DNA from: SKVR01 sp046291875
Lineage (GTDB): Bacteria; Bacteroidota; Bacteroidia; Bacteroidales; UBA7960
Direction of reading: 5' to 3'
NCBI GenBank assembly: GCA_046291875.1
Contig: JBKBSF010000001.1
Location: 186,001-250,000 of the forward strand
Length of the DNA stretch: 64,000 nucleotides
The position numbers were made by a program, and so were the translations under genes. Positions 18,511 through 25,625 of the stretch are shown one piece after another. Each line of letters begins with the position of its first letter. Position 1 is the stretch's first letter. The notes under the pieces were generated by a model. That model searched no databases. It saw only the letters and a list, made by a program, of their open reading frames with translations, and was not told the DNA's origin.

Positions 18511-18735
18511 GTGTTTGCGGATCCCGCAGTGCTTATGCCTCCGGATGATCAGAGTGGCGGCGCTGGGATAATATGCCCTGGTACGGATCGAAACTGGGGC
18601 GATTGTATGTTCTGCATTAGAACGATCGTATACAATCCTTTATATGGATATATGTATTGCTATCACTGCGAATTTAGCGGTTGGATGGAGGATCATTGTC
18701 CTTATTCTTGCTCAGAAGGCTGTATGTCACATTAA
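18436..18735 (+). CDS. Secreted Cys-rich peptide 1
   Basis: The 99-aa protein begins MKKKILSQLMILSFAFAGLF and has a predicted signal peptide ending near NNVFA-DP. The mature part starts with MPPDDQSGGAGI and is followed by a short core with eight cysteines spaced in pairs. The signal region is the same at DNA level as in peptides 2 and 3, and the PPDDQSGG spacer is shared with peptide 3, while the cores differ. The layout recalls the NVEALA-type small Bacteroidota peptides that also neighbour 6-bladed propeller genes, but the NVEALA string is absent. It is followed by a hairpin and then propeller 1. The function is unknown; a secreted disulfide-bonded or modified peptide is plausible. Confidence 0.75.
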   Translation: MKKKILSQLMILSFAFAGLFLVGNNVFADPAVLMPPDDQSGGAGIICPGTDRNWGDCMFCIRTIVYNPLYGYMYCYHCEFSGWMEDHCPYSCSEGCMSH

Positions 18736-18742
18736 AACTATA

Positions 18743-18785
18743 AAGGGTAGGCTTTTTTAAACCTAAACCTACCCTTCATTTAAAA
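18743..18785 (+). terminator. Hairpin between peptide 1 and propeller 1
   Basis: Arms AAGGGTAGG (18743-18751) and CCTACCCTT (18768-18776) form a perfect 9-bp stem followed by CATTTAAAAAT. It could be a terminator or attenuator that makes the peptide more abundant than the lipoprotein, or an mRNA-stability hairpin. Confidence 0.55.
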
Positions 18786-18805
18786 ATCTAAAGAGCTAAG
18801 TTGTT

Positions 18806-19945
18806 ATGAAATACATGTGCTTGCTGTTTTCTGTAGCAATATTTTTTCTGAACAGTTGCATAAGAGAAACAGAAACAAATCCCTTGTCTATCTCTGTTGA
18901 TGTGGAAAAAAAGAACAACAATGTTTCTTTTTTCGATCTTTTTGATTCTGTTGAAGTAATTTATTTGGAAACAAACCAAGATTGTATGATAAACCAGCCA
19001 ACAAGATCAATTTATCAAGAGGGTGCTTATTATATTTTCGACAGACCTCAAAAGGCGATTTTTGTGTTTGATAATACCGGTAACTTTCTGTTCAAGATTC
19101 ATAATGTTGGAAACGGCCCTGGAGAGTACCATCAGCTTGTTGATTTTGAGATAAATAATTTTACAAATAGTATTGATTTATTAACACCTTTTGGGCAAGT
19201 GTTAAAATATGATTTAAGTAGTGGGGTTTTTCTGTATTCATATCAGTTGCCGGAAAGTGTTAGAGCAGTTCATTTCTTTAAAAGCATTTCACCGGAAACA
19301 ACTGTCTTTTATCAAAAATTTGAAAACAGGAAACTCTTGTTTTATTCACTGAAAGAGCAAACCATTGTAAGTGAACAACATGAATTGCCCTATTATGTTA
19401 GCAGATATTTGCCCAGAGCCTTTAATTGGCATCCCTTTCATCGGGTAAATGGTAGTTTACGTTTGTTTGAGGATTTTTCAAGAACCATCTATGATTTGGA
19501 ACAAGATACCATAACTCCTTATTTAAGCTGGGATTTTGGGAAATATAATTTTAACTATGGGTCTCTTAAAGTAAACATGGACCCTCAATATTATGAGGAT
19601 TACCTGAATGATAATTCTCTGATACACATTCTGTCGACATACATTGAGAATGACTCAATAATCATAACACAGTTTTTTTGGCATAAATCCTTTTATAGTT
19701 TGATATATAAAAAAGGGGAAGAAGAATATTTACTCATGGATGGTTTTACAGAAGGCGTAAAGTTTCCTTCCTATCCATTTTTACAAGAAGAAGGATTGTG
19801 TGCTGTAGTTCAACCTTGGCATATAGGAGCATTTCTTCCTGAAGAGATAATTAAGTCAATGGGTATTCCCAAGTGCCTTAACACAGAATGCAATCCAGTA
19901 ATTCTTAAATACAATTTTTTAAATAGTTCGCATTCTCTTTTTTGA
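18806..19945 (+). CDS. 6-bladed beta-propeller lipoprotein 1
   Basis: The 379-aa lipoprotein has the signal MKYMCLLFSVAIFFLNSC (lipobox Cys18), so it is probably anchored in the outer membrane. The family hallmark GNGPGEY is at residues 102-108, preceded by a blade ending in FVFDNTGNFLFKI. The rest shows the repeated strand patterns of the Bacteroidota 6-bladed propeller family. It is AT-rich compared with the flanking core genes, and is the second gene of the first peptide-propeller cassette. Propellers of this family are of unknown function; binding or processing the adjacent peptide is an inference from the conserved pairing. Confidence 0.85.
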   Translation: MKYMCLLFSVAIFFLNSCIRETETNPLSISVDVEKKNNNVSFFDLFDSVEVIYLETNQDCMINQPTRSIYQEGAYYIFDRPQKAIFVFDNTGNFLFKIHNVGNGPGEYHQLVDFEINNFTNSIDLLTPFGQVLKYDLSSGVFLYSYQLPESVRAVHFFKSISPETTVFYQKFENRKLLFYSLKEQTIVSEQHELPYYVSRYLPRAFNWHPFHRVNGSLRLFEDFSRTIYDLEQDTITPYLSWDFGKYNFNYGSLKVNMDPQYYEDYLNDNSLIHILSTYIENDSIIITQFFWHKSFYSLIYKKGEEEYLLMDGFTEGVKFPSYPFLQEEGLCAVVQPWHIGAFLPEEIIKSMGIPKCLNTECNPVILKYNFLNSSHSLF

Positions 19946-20210
19946 TAGCAGGATACTGAATAGGAAACTGAAGCACAATTGTTCTTTCGCATTAAAAACA
20001 GGTCTGCAGTATTATCCATTTGCAAGAAAGCCTAATTCTTTACATAATCGCTATTACGAGAGTATTACCTGTAAATTGAAGAATTTCGCAACCCCATAAT
20101 CGATAATACATTTTTAGGCGGATGCATGTTTGAGTGCAAATCTATTGTTATTCTTGATCGATCTGGTATTTAGTATTTTGCACAACAAAATTGTGAAAAC
20201 CATTAAACGC

Positions 20211-20402
20211 ATGAAAATCAATTTTAATCTCCTACTGGTTCTTTTATCACCCTCTCTAGCTGGCTCTGCTTAAGGGTAAAACAAACCAGCGAAAAAATTT
20301 ATAGAGCCGATACTCAAATCAAAGCCATGGAAAGGGAGTTGAGTATAAGTAAATACCAACTCGAAATACTGCAAGAGGCCCTTGTACTCCCACTCGTCTG
20401 AC
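20211..20402 (+). pseudogene. Frameshifted small membrane/coiled-coil gene
   Basis: An ATG at 20211 opens MKINFNLLLVL, then reaches a stop after about 20 codons. Shifting frame near 20245 gives FITLSSWLCLRVKQTSEK, continuing into a helical stretch (KAMERELSISKYQLEILQEA) that stops inside a REP element at 20402. The start is similar to the frame at 24240 (MKVNISLVLSIIFIALSIWL). I read this as a membrane-anchored coiled-coil protein broken by a single-base deletion. The original function is not recognisable. Confidence 0.4.
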
Positions 20403-20424
20403 GACTCCAGGTCGTCTGACGAGT
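20392..20424 (+). repeat. REP palindrome (T form)
   Basis: Two TCGTCTGACGA units are separated by CTCCAGG in an inverted-symmetric array flanked by AC and GT. It is the same element as those around the RAYT gene at 28.7-29.6 kb. A decayed copy lies at about 20458-20490 within repeat B. Confidence 0.8.
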
Positions 20425-20448
20425 AATAAGTTTGCAGCGGCTGTATAG

Positions 20449-21015
20449 GTTTACCCCACTCGCCTGTCTACTCCAGGTCGTCTGATGTGGAACCAGAATA
20501 ACCCCAAAAGCACTTTCTTACCCACAGTCACACAGTCAACCCTTGTATAGAACCATTCTAAATTTCACAAATTTTAACTCCACCCCCGCCATGTAATTTT
20601 TTATGTTATATTTGACCATGGCAAACATATAAGCCGATAAGGCTATGATGCGGGCCTGGATGCTTTGCTGGCGAAGCCGGGTTGTTTTATTCTGAAAAAA
20701 CTACAGCAAGAGGACTGAGTTTGGCGAAGCAAAATCAAAGGTAAAAAACCTGGAAGAAAAAGGGGGCGGGAAACCGCAAGCGACTAAACTGCATTTCCCA
20801 CCCCGGCCTCTTCCTTTAATAAAAAGGAGGTGCAACGGCAAAGATAAGCAAATTTAAATTCGTGCAGTTGATGCAACTGCGCCCTTGACAGGATATACAG
20901 GGCACATACAAAAGAAGTGTATGTTTTTAAAAACTGTAGTATGAAAAAGAAAATTCTATCTCAATTGATAATTTTAAGTTTTGCCTTTGCCGGGTTGTTT
21001 TTGGTGGGGAATAAT
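20449..21015 (+). repeat. Dispersed repeat, copy B (leader of peptide 2)
   Basis: This block is nearly identical to copy A over its full length, including the -7-like TATATTTG, the hairpin (20752-20814), AAGGAGGTG (20824-20832), the stem-loops and the first 25 codons of the peptide. Here the poly-C tract is interrupted (C5-G-C2). The hairpin loop sequence differs from copy A while both arms are kept. Confidence 0.85.
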
Positions 21016-21204
21016 TTATACGGAAAACCCAATAAGGACAATGAATACCGCTCCTTGACAAGTCGATCGAACTGTGCAGGTCAGCGCGGAATAGAAAGAA
21101 CTGATGCCGCGGGAAACTGTTTTTGTCTCCACGATCCAGAACCTGACAGTGGAAACACATGTGGGACAGCCGACTCGTTAACCCCCGTTGGTCCTCGAGC
21201 CTAA
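20941..21204 (+). CDS. Secreted Cys-rich peptide 2
   Basis: The 87-aa protein has the same N-terminal signal as peptide 1 (MKKKILSQLIILSFAFAGLF) but a completely different mature part. The VFADP-PPDDQSGG spacer is replaced by LYGKPNKDNEYR. The core has four cysteines (SNC, GNCFC, NTC) in an Asp/Gly/Pro-rich segment ending TPVGPRA. It is preceded by repeat B and followed by a hairpin and propeller 2. The sharp break between a conserved signal and an unrelated core suggests diversification or core replacement. The function is unknown. Confidence 0.7.
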   Translation: MKKKILSQLIILSFAFAGLFLVGNNLYGKPNKDNEYRSLTSRSNCAGQRGIERTDAAGNCFCLHDPEPDSGNTCGTADSLTPVGPRA

Positions 21205-21227
21205 AAAAGCTCTATAGCTAATAAAAT

Positions 21228-21265
21228 GGAGCAATCGAAAGAGGTTGCTCCGTTGTGTCCCTTTT
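21228..21265 (+). terminator. Hairpin between peptide 2 and propeller 2
   Basis: Arms GGAGCAA (21228-21234) and TTGCTCC (21245-21251) are followed by a T-rich stretch ending CCCTTTT. Its position matches the hairpin in cassette 1. Confidence 0.6.
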
Positions 21266-21294
21266 AATAAAAATATACTGCAAGAATAATTTTG
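21262..21294 (+). promoter_or_regulatory. Candidate promoter of propeller 2
   Basis: The -7 box TAATTTTG (21287-21294) fits TAnnTTTG, with TTTT 21 nt upstream. The ATG is 25 nt downstream. Propeller 2 may therefore be transcribed independently of its peptide. Confidence 0.5.
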
Positions 21295-21319
21295 TAGTTC
21301 ATCATCTAAAAGTTTCAGA

Positions 21320-22525
21320 ATGAACAAAAAGAAAACTTACAAACCTTGCCCAATGGTAATCAATAATGTTGAAGATTATTGTCTCTTTTGGTTGCTATGT
21401 TTTATTACAGCAATCTGTATGTCTGGTTGTAACTCTCGCGCAGACATGGGTTTAGACCGAATTGAAATAAAAAAATCAATAGAAACCCCTGCTATTTCTG
21501 GTTTGCTTTCTGAATATTTCAATGAGGTACATTATGTAGTACTCGAAACAACTCAAGATGCACTTTTGCATGGTGTGAGTAAAGTTTTGTTTCATGATGG
21601 TCATTTTTTTATTTCTGACAACAGAAATGTTTATCAGTATGATAAGAAAGGTAGTTTTATAAGGCAATTTGGCAGGTTAGGTCATGGGCCGGGGGAGTAT
21701 TCTGGCATGATCAGGTTTACAATTGACCCTGTAAATGAAGAAGTATTGATTTTTAGTATTCGCACTCACACTATGCATGCCTACTGCATGAAGGACGGGG
21801 GGATTTTGTATGAGAAAGAGTATTCGTTCCTACTATCGGATTTTACACATTTTAAAGATGGGGAAATTCTGGTGTTTACGCGTGAATTCAATAAAGACCT
21901 AGCCAATTTCACAGCCAATGAAGTTTATAAACTATCCCCAAAGCGTGAAATACAGGATTCAATTTCAAATGCATTACGTTACAATATTGAGCATTTTTCA
22001 ATGGGATACGCAAACATTTTTACATCAGACAGCGGAGTGTATTACTTGTATAATTATCGAGATACACTTTATTTTATTGATCATTTCTATGAGAGAGTAC
22101 CCAAAGCTAAATTTGTTCTTGACAATCAGCTTTCCGTTAATACTTTGGATATTAGTCCGGTTCCTGGTCAAATACAACACAAGGATTTTTTGTGGATTTC
22201 AAATATTATTTGCAATAAAGATTATTGCTTTATTACTGCCAGAAAAGGATTTGCCTATGATCATGAAGAGAATTTTTCATTTCTGGTGTATAATTTTGCT
22301 GAAGAAACAACCCTTCATGTGCACTCTCTCATCAATAATCTTGACTATGGATTGCCGTTTTGGCCGCGATGGTATTTTAATGAGTATTGGATAGGTTTTT
22401 ATTATGCGCATGAGATACTTAACTATGTTAGCAATTCTGGCAGCGCAAGAAAGGGAAGTGTTATCGATAATATTGCAGAAAAAATCAACGTAAATGACAA
22501 TCCTGTTTTGGTATTAGTAAAATAA
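21320..22525 (+). CDS. 6-bladed beta-propeller lipoprotein 2
   Basis: The 401-aa protein has the lipobox MSGC (Cys37) after a hydrophobic stretch. The GHGPGEY hallmark is at 121-127, within a blade reading VYQYDKKGSFIRQFGRL. The N-terminus is long for a lipoprotein signal, and an internal ATG at 21353 would also give a good signal. It is homologous to propellers 1 and 3 in layout but diverged in sequence. It probably sits on the outer membrane. It is the second gene of the second cassette. Confidence 0.85.
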   Translation: MNKKKTYKPCPMVINNVEDYCLFWLLCFITAICMSGCNSRADMGLDRIEIKKSIETPAISGLLSEYFNEVHYVVLETTQDALLHGVSKVLFHDGHFFISDNRNVYQYDKKGSFIRQFGRLGHGPGEYSGMIRFTIDPVNEEVLIFSIRTHTMHAYCMKDGGILYEKEYSFLLSDFTHFKDGEILVFTREFNKDLANFTANEVYKLSPKREIQDSISNALRYNIEHFSMGYANIFTSDSGVYYLYNYRDTLYFIDHFYERVPKAKFVLDNQLSVNTLDISPVPGQIQHKDFLWISNIICNKDYCFITARKGFAYDHEENFSFLVYNFAEETTLHVHSLINNLDYGLPFWPRWYFNEYWIGFYYAHEILNYVSNSGSARKGSVIDNIAEKINVNDNPVLVLVK

Positions 22526-22672
22526 ACGGCTATTTTGCAATCGATTAATTTGTGTTTGTTGCATGTAATGTCAGGTAATTAAAAAGGGTTGGTCAACTCA
22601 TATATAAGAGCTTGTTTTATTCTGTTGGCTTCCATCGTAAGCTTTTTATCAGTTTTTCAGCAAACTCAATTA

Positions 22673-22918
22673 ATGATTCTAAGTTTTGCCTTTGCCGGAT
22701 TGTTTTTGGTGGGTAATAATGTGTTTGCGGATCCTGATCCTACGGTGCCTGTGCCCCCCGACGATCAGTCTGGAGGTGGAGGGATTACCTGTCATGCAGA
22801 GGCTTTAATTGGGCGAACCAATGTTTGTTATCGGAAAAAAAGTGGTTGGAATATACCTATTGACCGTCAATGTACCTGGACAGGTTTTATGAGAGATACA
22901 TGTTATATCTGCTGTTAA
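22673..22918 (+). CDS. Secreted Cys-rich peptide 3 (altered N-terminus)
   Basis: The core is clearly related to peptide 1: LSFAFAGLFLVGNNVFADP, then VPPDDQSGGGGITC, followed by a core with six cysteines in all. The DNA matches repeats A and B only from the signal-peptide hydrophobic region onward; the repeat leader and the MKKKILSQ codons are missing. An ATG start at 22673 leaves a signal without a positive N-region. An upstream TTG at 22589 would give a 109-aa product with two hydrophobic stretches. The copy may be poorly exported or decaying. It precedes propeller 3. Confidence 0.6.
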   Translation: MILSFAFAGLFLVGNNVFADPDPTVPVPPDDQSGGGGITCHAEALIGRTNVCYRKKSGWNIPIDRQCTWTGFMRDTCYICC

Positions 22919-22998
22919 ACACCTCGTGGGCCGTTAAACACTGATCTCCACCATCTCCCTTTTATCCTAATGTTTTTTAAATGTAATAGTCTTACACT

Positions 22999-24231
22999 AT
23001 GACTCCTAAAAAAAAGAAAAGAATTTGTTCTCTCAGTCAAAGTTTAATTTGCTTATTCGGTATTGTAAATTTACTTTCCTGCAACCCCATTGACGATTCA
23101 TCAGCAACAAACCTTGCCCAAAAAGACCAGATATCTGTTTTTGAAATTTTTTCTGAGGTTGAGGTTGTGAAACTTGAGACCTCTGAAAGCAATATGATTA
23201 GCCAGATAAGAAAAGTCGAATATTATGATTCGCACTACTATATTCTTGATCAATTTTCTCAGCAGATTTTTTGCTTCGATGAACAAGGGCGTTTTGTATT
23301 TAAAATTGACTCAAAGGGCAATGGGCCGGGCGAGTACAATCATGTTGCAGATTTCTCGATAGACAAAAGAAACAGGCAACTTGTATTGTTGGATCCTGCT
23401 TTTCAAAGAGTTCATTTTTTTTGTCTCAAGGGAAACTATCTTTCATCTCATGGTATTAATACCGATAAGGTGCTTGGGCTGCGTAGAGCATATTCCTTGC
23501 AGGATTCTGTTTTGTTGCTCATTTCATTAACCCACGAGAGATTGCAATTCTATTCAATGAAGCAAGAAAAGGTCCTGTATGCTTATTTTAATTACAAGGT
23601 TCCTTCAACACTCCATTCGTTCGACAACTTTATTGATGTGAGTTTTTTGGGGGATAAAATACTTTTTTTAGCGCCCTTAAGCCGTGAAATAGTGGATGTT
23701 TCGTCCTTGTATCCAGAACCTCATTTTACGTGGTGCTTTGGATCGAACAATAATTCAGATCAGCAAATAAACCGTTTAATTGAGTTGATCAATGTTAAAC
23801 AAGAAATTCCCGAATATATCAACTATCCGTTTCAGGCTGTGGGTAAGGGTAAAATACTTCATCATCATATTATGAAATCATTTGAAAATGAGCGTTTTCG
23901 GATCGCCTCAGTAGAGTTTGATAATGGTTTTAAGTTTGTTGTAATGGATAAAGCCGAAGGAATAACCATTGTTTTTGATTCTTTTTCAGAAGGTTTTCTG
24001 GTGCCTTTTGAGTTTATGCAATCCGACAGGGCAATCATATTTTACATACCAGAGTTTGATGCCAGCGATATAGAGAAAATTCAAGATGTTGAAGTGCAGG
24101 AGTATTTTTTGACCCGAAACCTAAAACTCTATTCTCCAGAGATACTTAAAGAGGATTGCAGAAAAATCATTGAAACTCACAACCCCATGACCGACAACCC
24201 TTTTCTGGTAGTTTACAAATTCAAAGAATAG
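22999..24231 (+). CDS. 6-bladed beta-propeller lipoprotein 3
   Basis: The 410-aa protein has a Lys-rich N-region and the lipobox LLSC (Cys28). The family hallmark GNGPGEY is at 107-113, after IFCFDEQGRFVFKID. It is the second gene of the third cassette and the last of the array; a small remnant frame and a REP element follow. The three propellers are paralogues diverged well beyond recent duplication, in contrast to the nearly identical peptide signals. Confidence 0.85.
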   Translation: MTPKKKKRICSLSQSLICLFGIVNLLSCNPIDDSSATNLAQKDQISVFEIFSEVEVVKLETSESNMISQIRKVEYYDSHYYILDQFSQQIFCFDEQGRFVFKIDSKGNGPGEYNHVADFSIDKRNRQLVLLDPAFQRVHFFCLKGNYLSSHGINTDKVLGLRRAYSLQDSVLLLISLTHERLQFYSMKQEKVLYAYFNYKVPSTLHSFDNFIDVSFLGDKILFLAPLSREIVDVSSLYPEPHFTWCFGSNNNSDQQINRLIELINVKQEIPEYINYPFQAVGKGKILHHHIMKSFENERFRIASVEFDNGFKFVVMDKAEGITIVFDSFSEGFLVPFEFMQSDRAIIFYIPEFDASDIEKIQDVEVQEYFLTRNLKLYSPEILKEDCRKIIETHNPMTDNPFLVVYKFKE

Positions 24232-24239
24232 CATTTGTT

Positions 24240-24431
24240 ATGAAAGTTAATATAAGTCTCGTTCTGTCCATTATTTTCATCGCCCTCTCCATCTGGCTTA
24301 GCTTTTCTACCCCCACTCGTCTGACGACTCCAAGTCGTCTGACGAGTAATAAGTTTTCAGCAGCAGTAAAGTTTTACCCTACTAGTCCAACGATTCCTAC
24401 CCGTTTTACGACTAAGCTGTCGAGCGAATAG
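24240..24431 (+). pseudogene. Small membrane-protein remnant truncated by REP
   Basis: The frame opens MKVNISLVLSIIFIALSIWL, similar to the frameshifted gene at 20211, but runs straight into a REP palindrome (24315-24347). From there it reads REP-derived Thr/Arg/Leu repeats, including a decayed second REP (about 24381-24416). It looks like a gene whose 3' part was replaced by REP sequence. It could still express a 63-aa single-pass peptide. Confidence 0.35.
24315..24347 (+). repeat. REP palindrome (T form)
   Basis: Two TCGTCTGACGA units are separated by CTCCAAG with outer AC and GT. It lies inside the reading frame of the small remnant gene. Confidence 0.8.
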
Positions 24432-24502
24432 TGAAAATATTCTTTAATTAGCGACATGTCATAATATTTTTTCTTATTTTGTGTTAAATTACATATGAAC
24501 CA

Positions 24503-25624
24503 ATGCTGCCCTTTATGTTCAGGTTCCATTCTCTCCCTTTTGCCCTTTGGGTTATCCTATCATTAGGGCTCTCTGTATGCCTATGCTCTTGCTCCGGCTC
24601 CGCCGAAGGCCATGATGCGGATGAGCAAGCCGTTGCTTCTGCTTCTGCCGAATTTGTAACAGAGGTAGATATTATGGTATTACAACCTGCAACCTTTCAT
24701 CTGGAGCTTGTAAGCAACGGGCGGTTGTATGCCCGGCGCAAGTCGCGTATTTCTTTTCCTCTTTCTGAGGAGGTAAGAGAATTGCATATCCGCAACGGAC
24801 AATCGGTGCAAGCCGGCCAGTTGATGGCGGTGTTATGCGACAAAAACCTGCTGCGCAGGCTACACCAGGCGCAGCTGCGCTTTGCCCGGGCCAAACTCGA
24901 CATGGAAGATTTACTGCTGGGAAGGGGCTTTTCTCTTGCCGACAGCCTTAGGGTGCCCCCCCAGGTATGGCAAATGGCCGGTGTGCGCTCAGGCTACAGC
25001 GAAGCATTGCTCGAATTGCAAAACATTGAAGCCGACCTGGCCCAAACCCGCATCCGTGCCCCCTTTGCCGGAGTAGTAGCCGGGGTAGATGTGCAGGTGT
25101 ATGAACAGGTGGGCATAGGCAAAGAGCTGTGTACCCTGATTGATCCTTCTGATTTCCTGGTTCGATTTCCGGTTATGGAAAACGAAATGGCACGTGTGGG
25201 TAAGGATGCACCGGTGGAGATCATCCCTTTTGCAACCCCCGAAAAATCGTGGCAGGGCCGCATACAAAGCATCAACCCCCAGGTGGATGACAATGGCAGG
25301 GTAGAGGTTACAGCACTGGTATCCGATACACGTGGACTTATGGAAGGGATGAATGTAAGGGTGCTGATAAAAAGCCCTGAGCCCTCCCAGCTGATGGTGC
25401 CCAGAACGGCGGTGCTTTACCGCGACAACCTGGAGGTGCTTTTCAAATACACGCAAGGCAAAGCCGAATGGACCTATGTAAACGTGGTACACCAAAACAG
25501 CACCCATTTCAGTGTAAGGGCCAACCCCGATCGGGTGGCCAGCCTTCAGGCGGGCGATACGGTGATTGTTTCGGGCAATGCCAATCTTGCCCATGGTTCG
25601 CTGGTAACGCTCAAGAGCAGGTAA
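24503..25624 (+). CDS. RND efflux periplasmic adaptor lipoprotein
   Basis: This 373-aa membrane-fusion protein bridges an RND pump and an outer-membrane channel. It has a lipoprotein signal with a Cys cluster (LSVCLCSCSG). The lipoyl domain halves appear as VRELHIRNGQSVQAGQLMAVL and IRAPFAGVVAGVDVQVYEQVG, flanking a short alpha-hairpin. A beta-barrel region (FLVRFPVMENEMARVG) and a membrane-proximal domain follow. The stop codon is one base before the next gene, so translation of the two is coupled. The outer-membrane channel gene is not in the window. Confidence 0.9.
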   Translation: MLPFMFRFHSLPFALWVILSLGLSVCLCSCSGSAEGHDADEQAVASASAEFVTEVDIMVLQPATFHLELVSNGRLYARRKSRISFPLSEEVRELHIRNGQSVQAGQLMAVLCDKNLLRRLHQAQLRFARAKLDMEDLLLGRGFSLADSLRVPPQVWQMAGVRSGYSEALLELQNIEADLAQTRIRAPFAGVVAGVDVQVYEQVGIGKELCTLIDPSDFLVRFPVMENEMARVGKDAPVEIIPFATPEKSWQGRIQSINPQVDDNGRVEVTALVSDTRGLMEGMNVRVLIKSPEPSQLMVPRTAVLYRDNLEVLFKYTQGKAEWTYVNVVHQNSTHFSVRANPDRVASLQAGDTVIVSGNANLAHGSLVTLKSR

Positions 25625-25625
25625 T

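Noticed and set aside
18436..22918. Calling the small peptides NVEALA family members
   Set aside because: The neighbourhood and layout are alike, but the NVEALA string is not present (VFADP instead); the link is kept only as a comparison.
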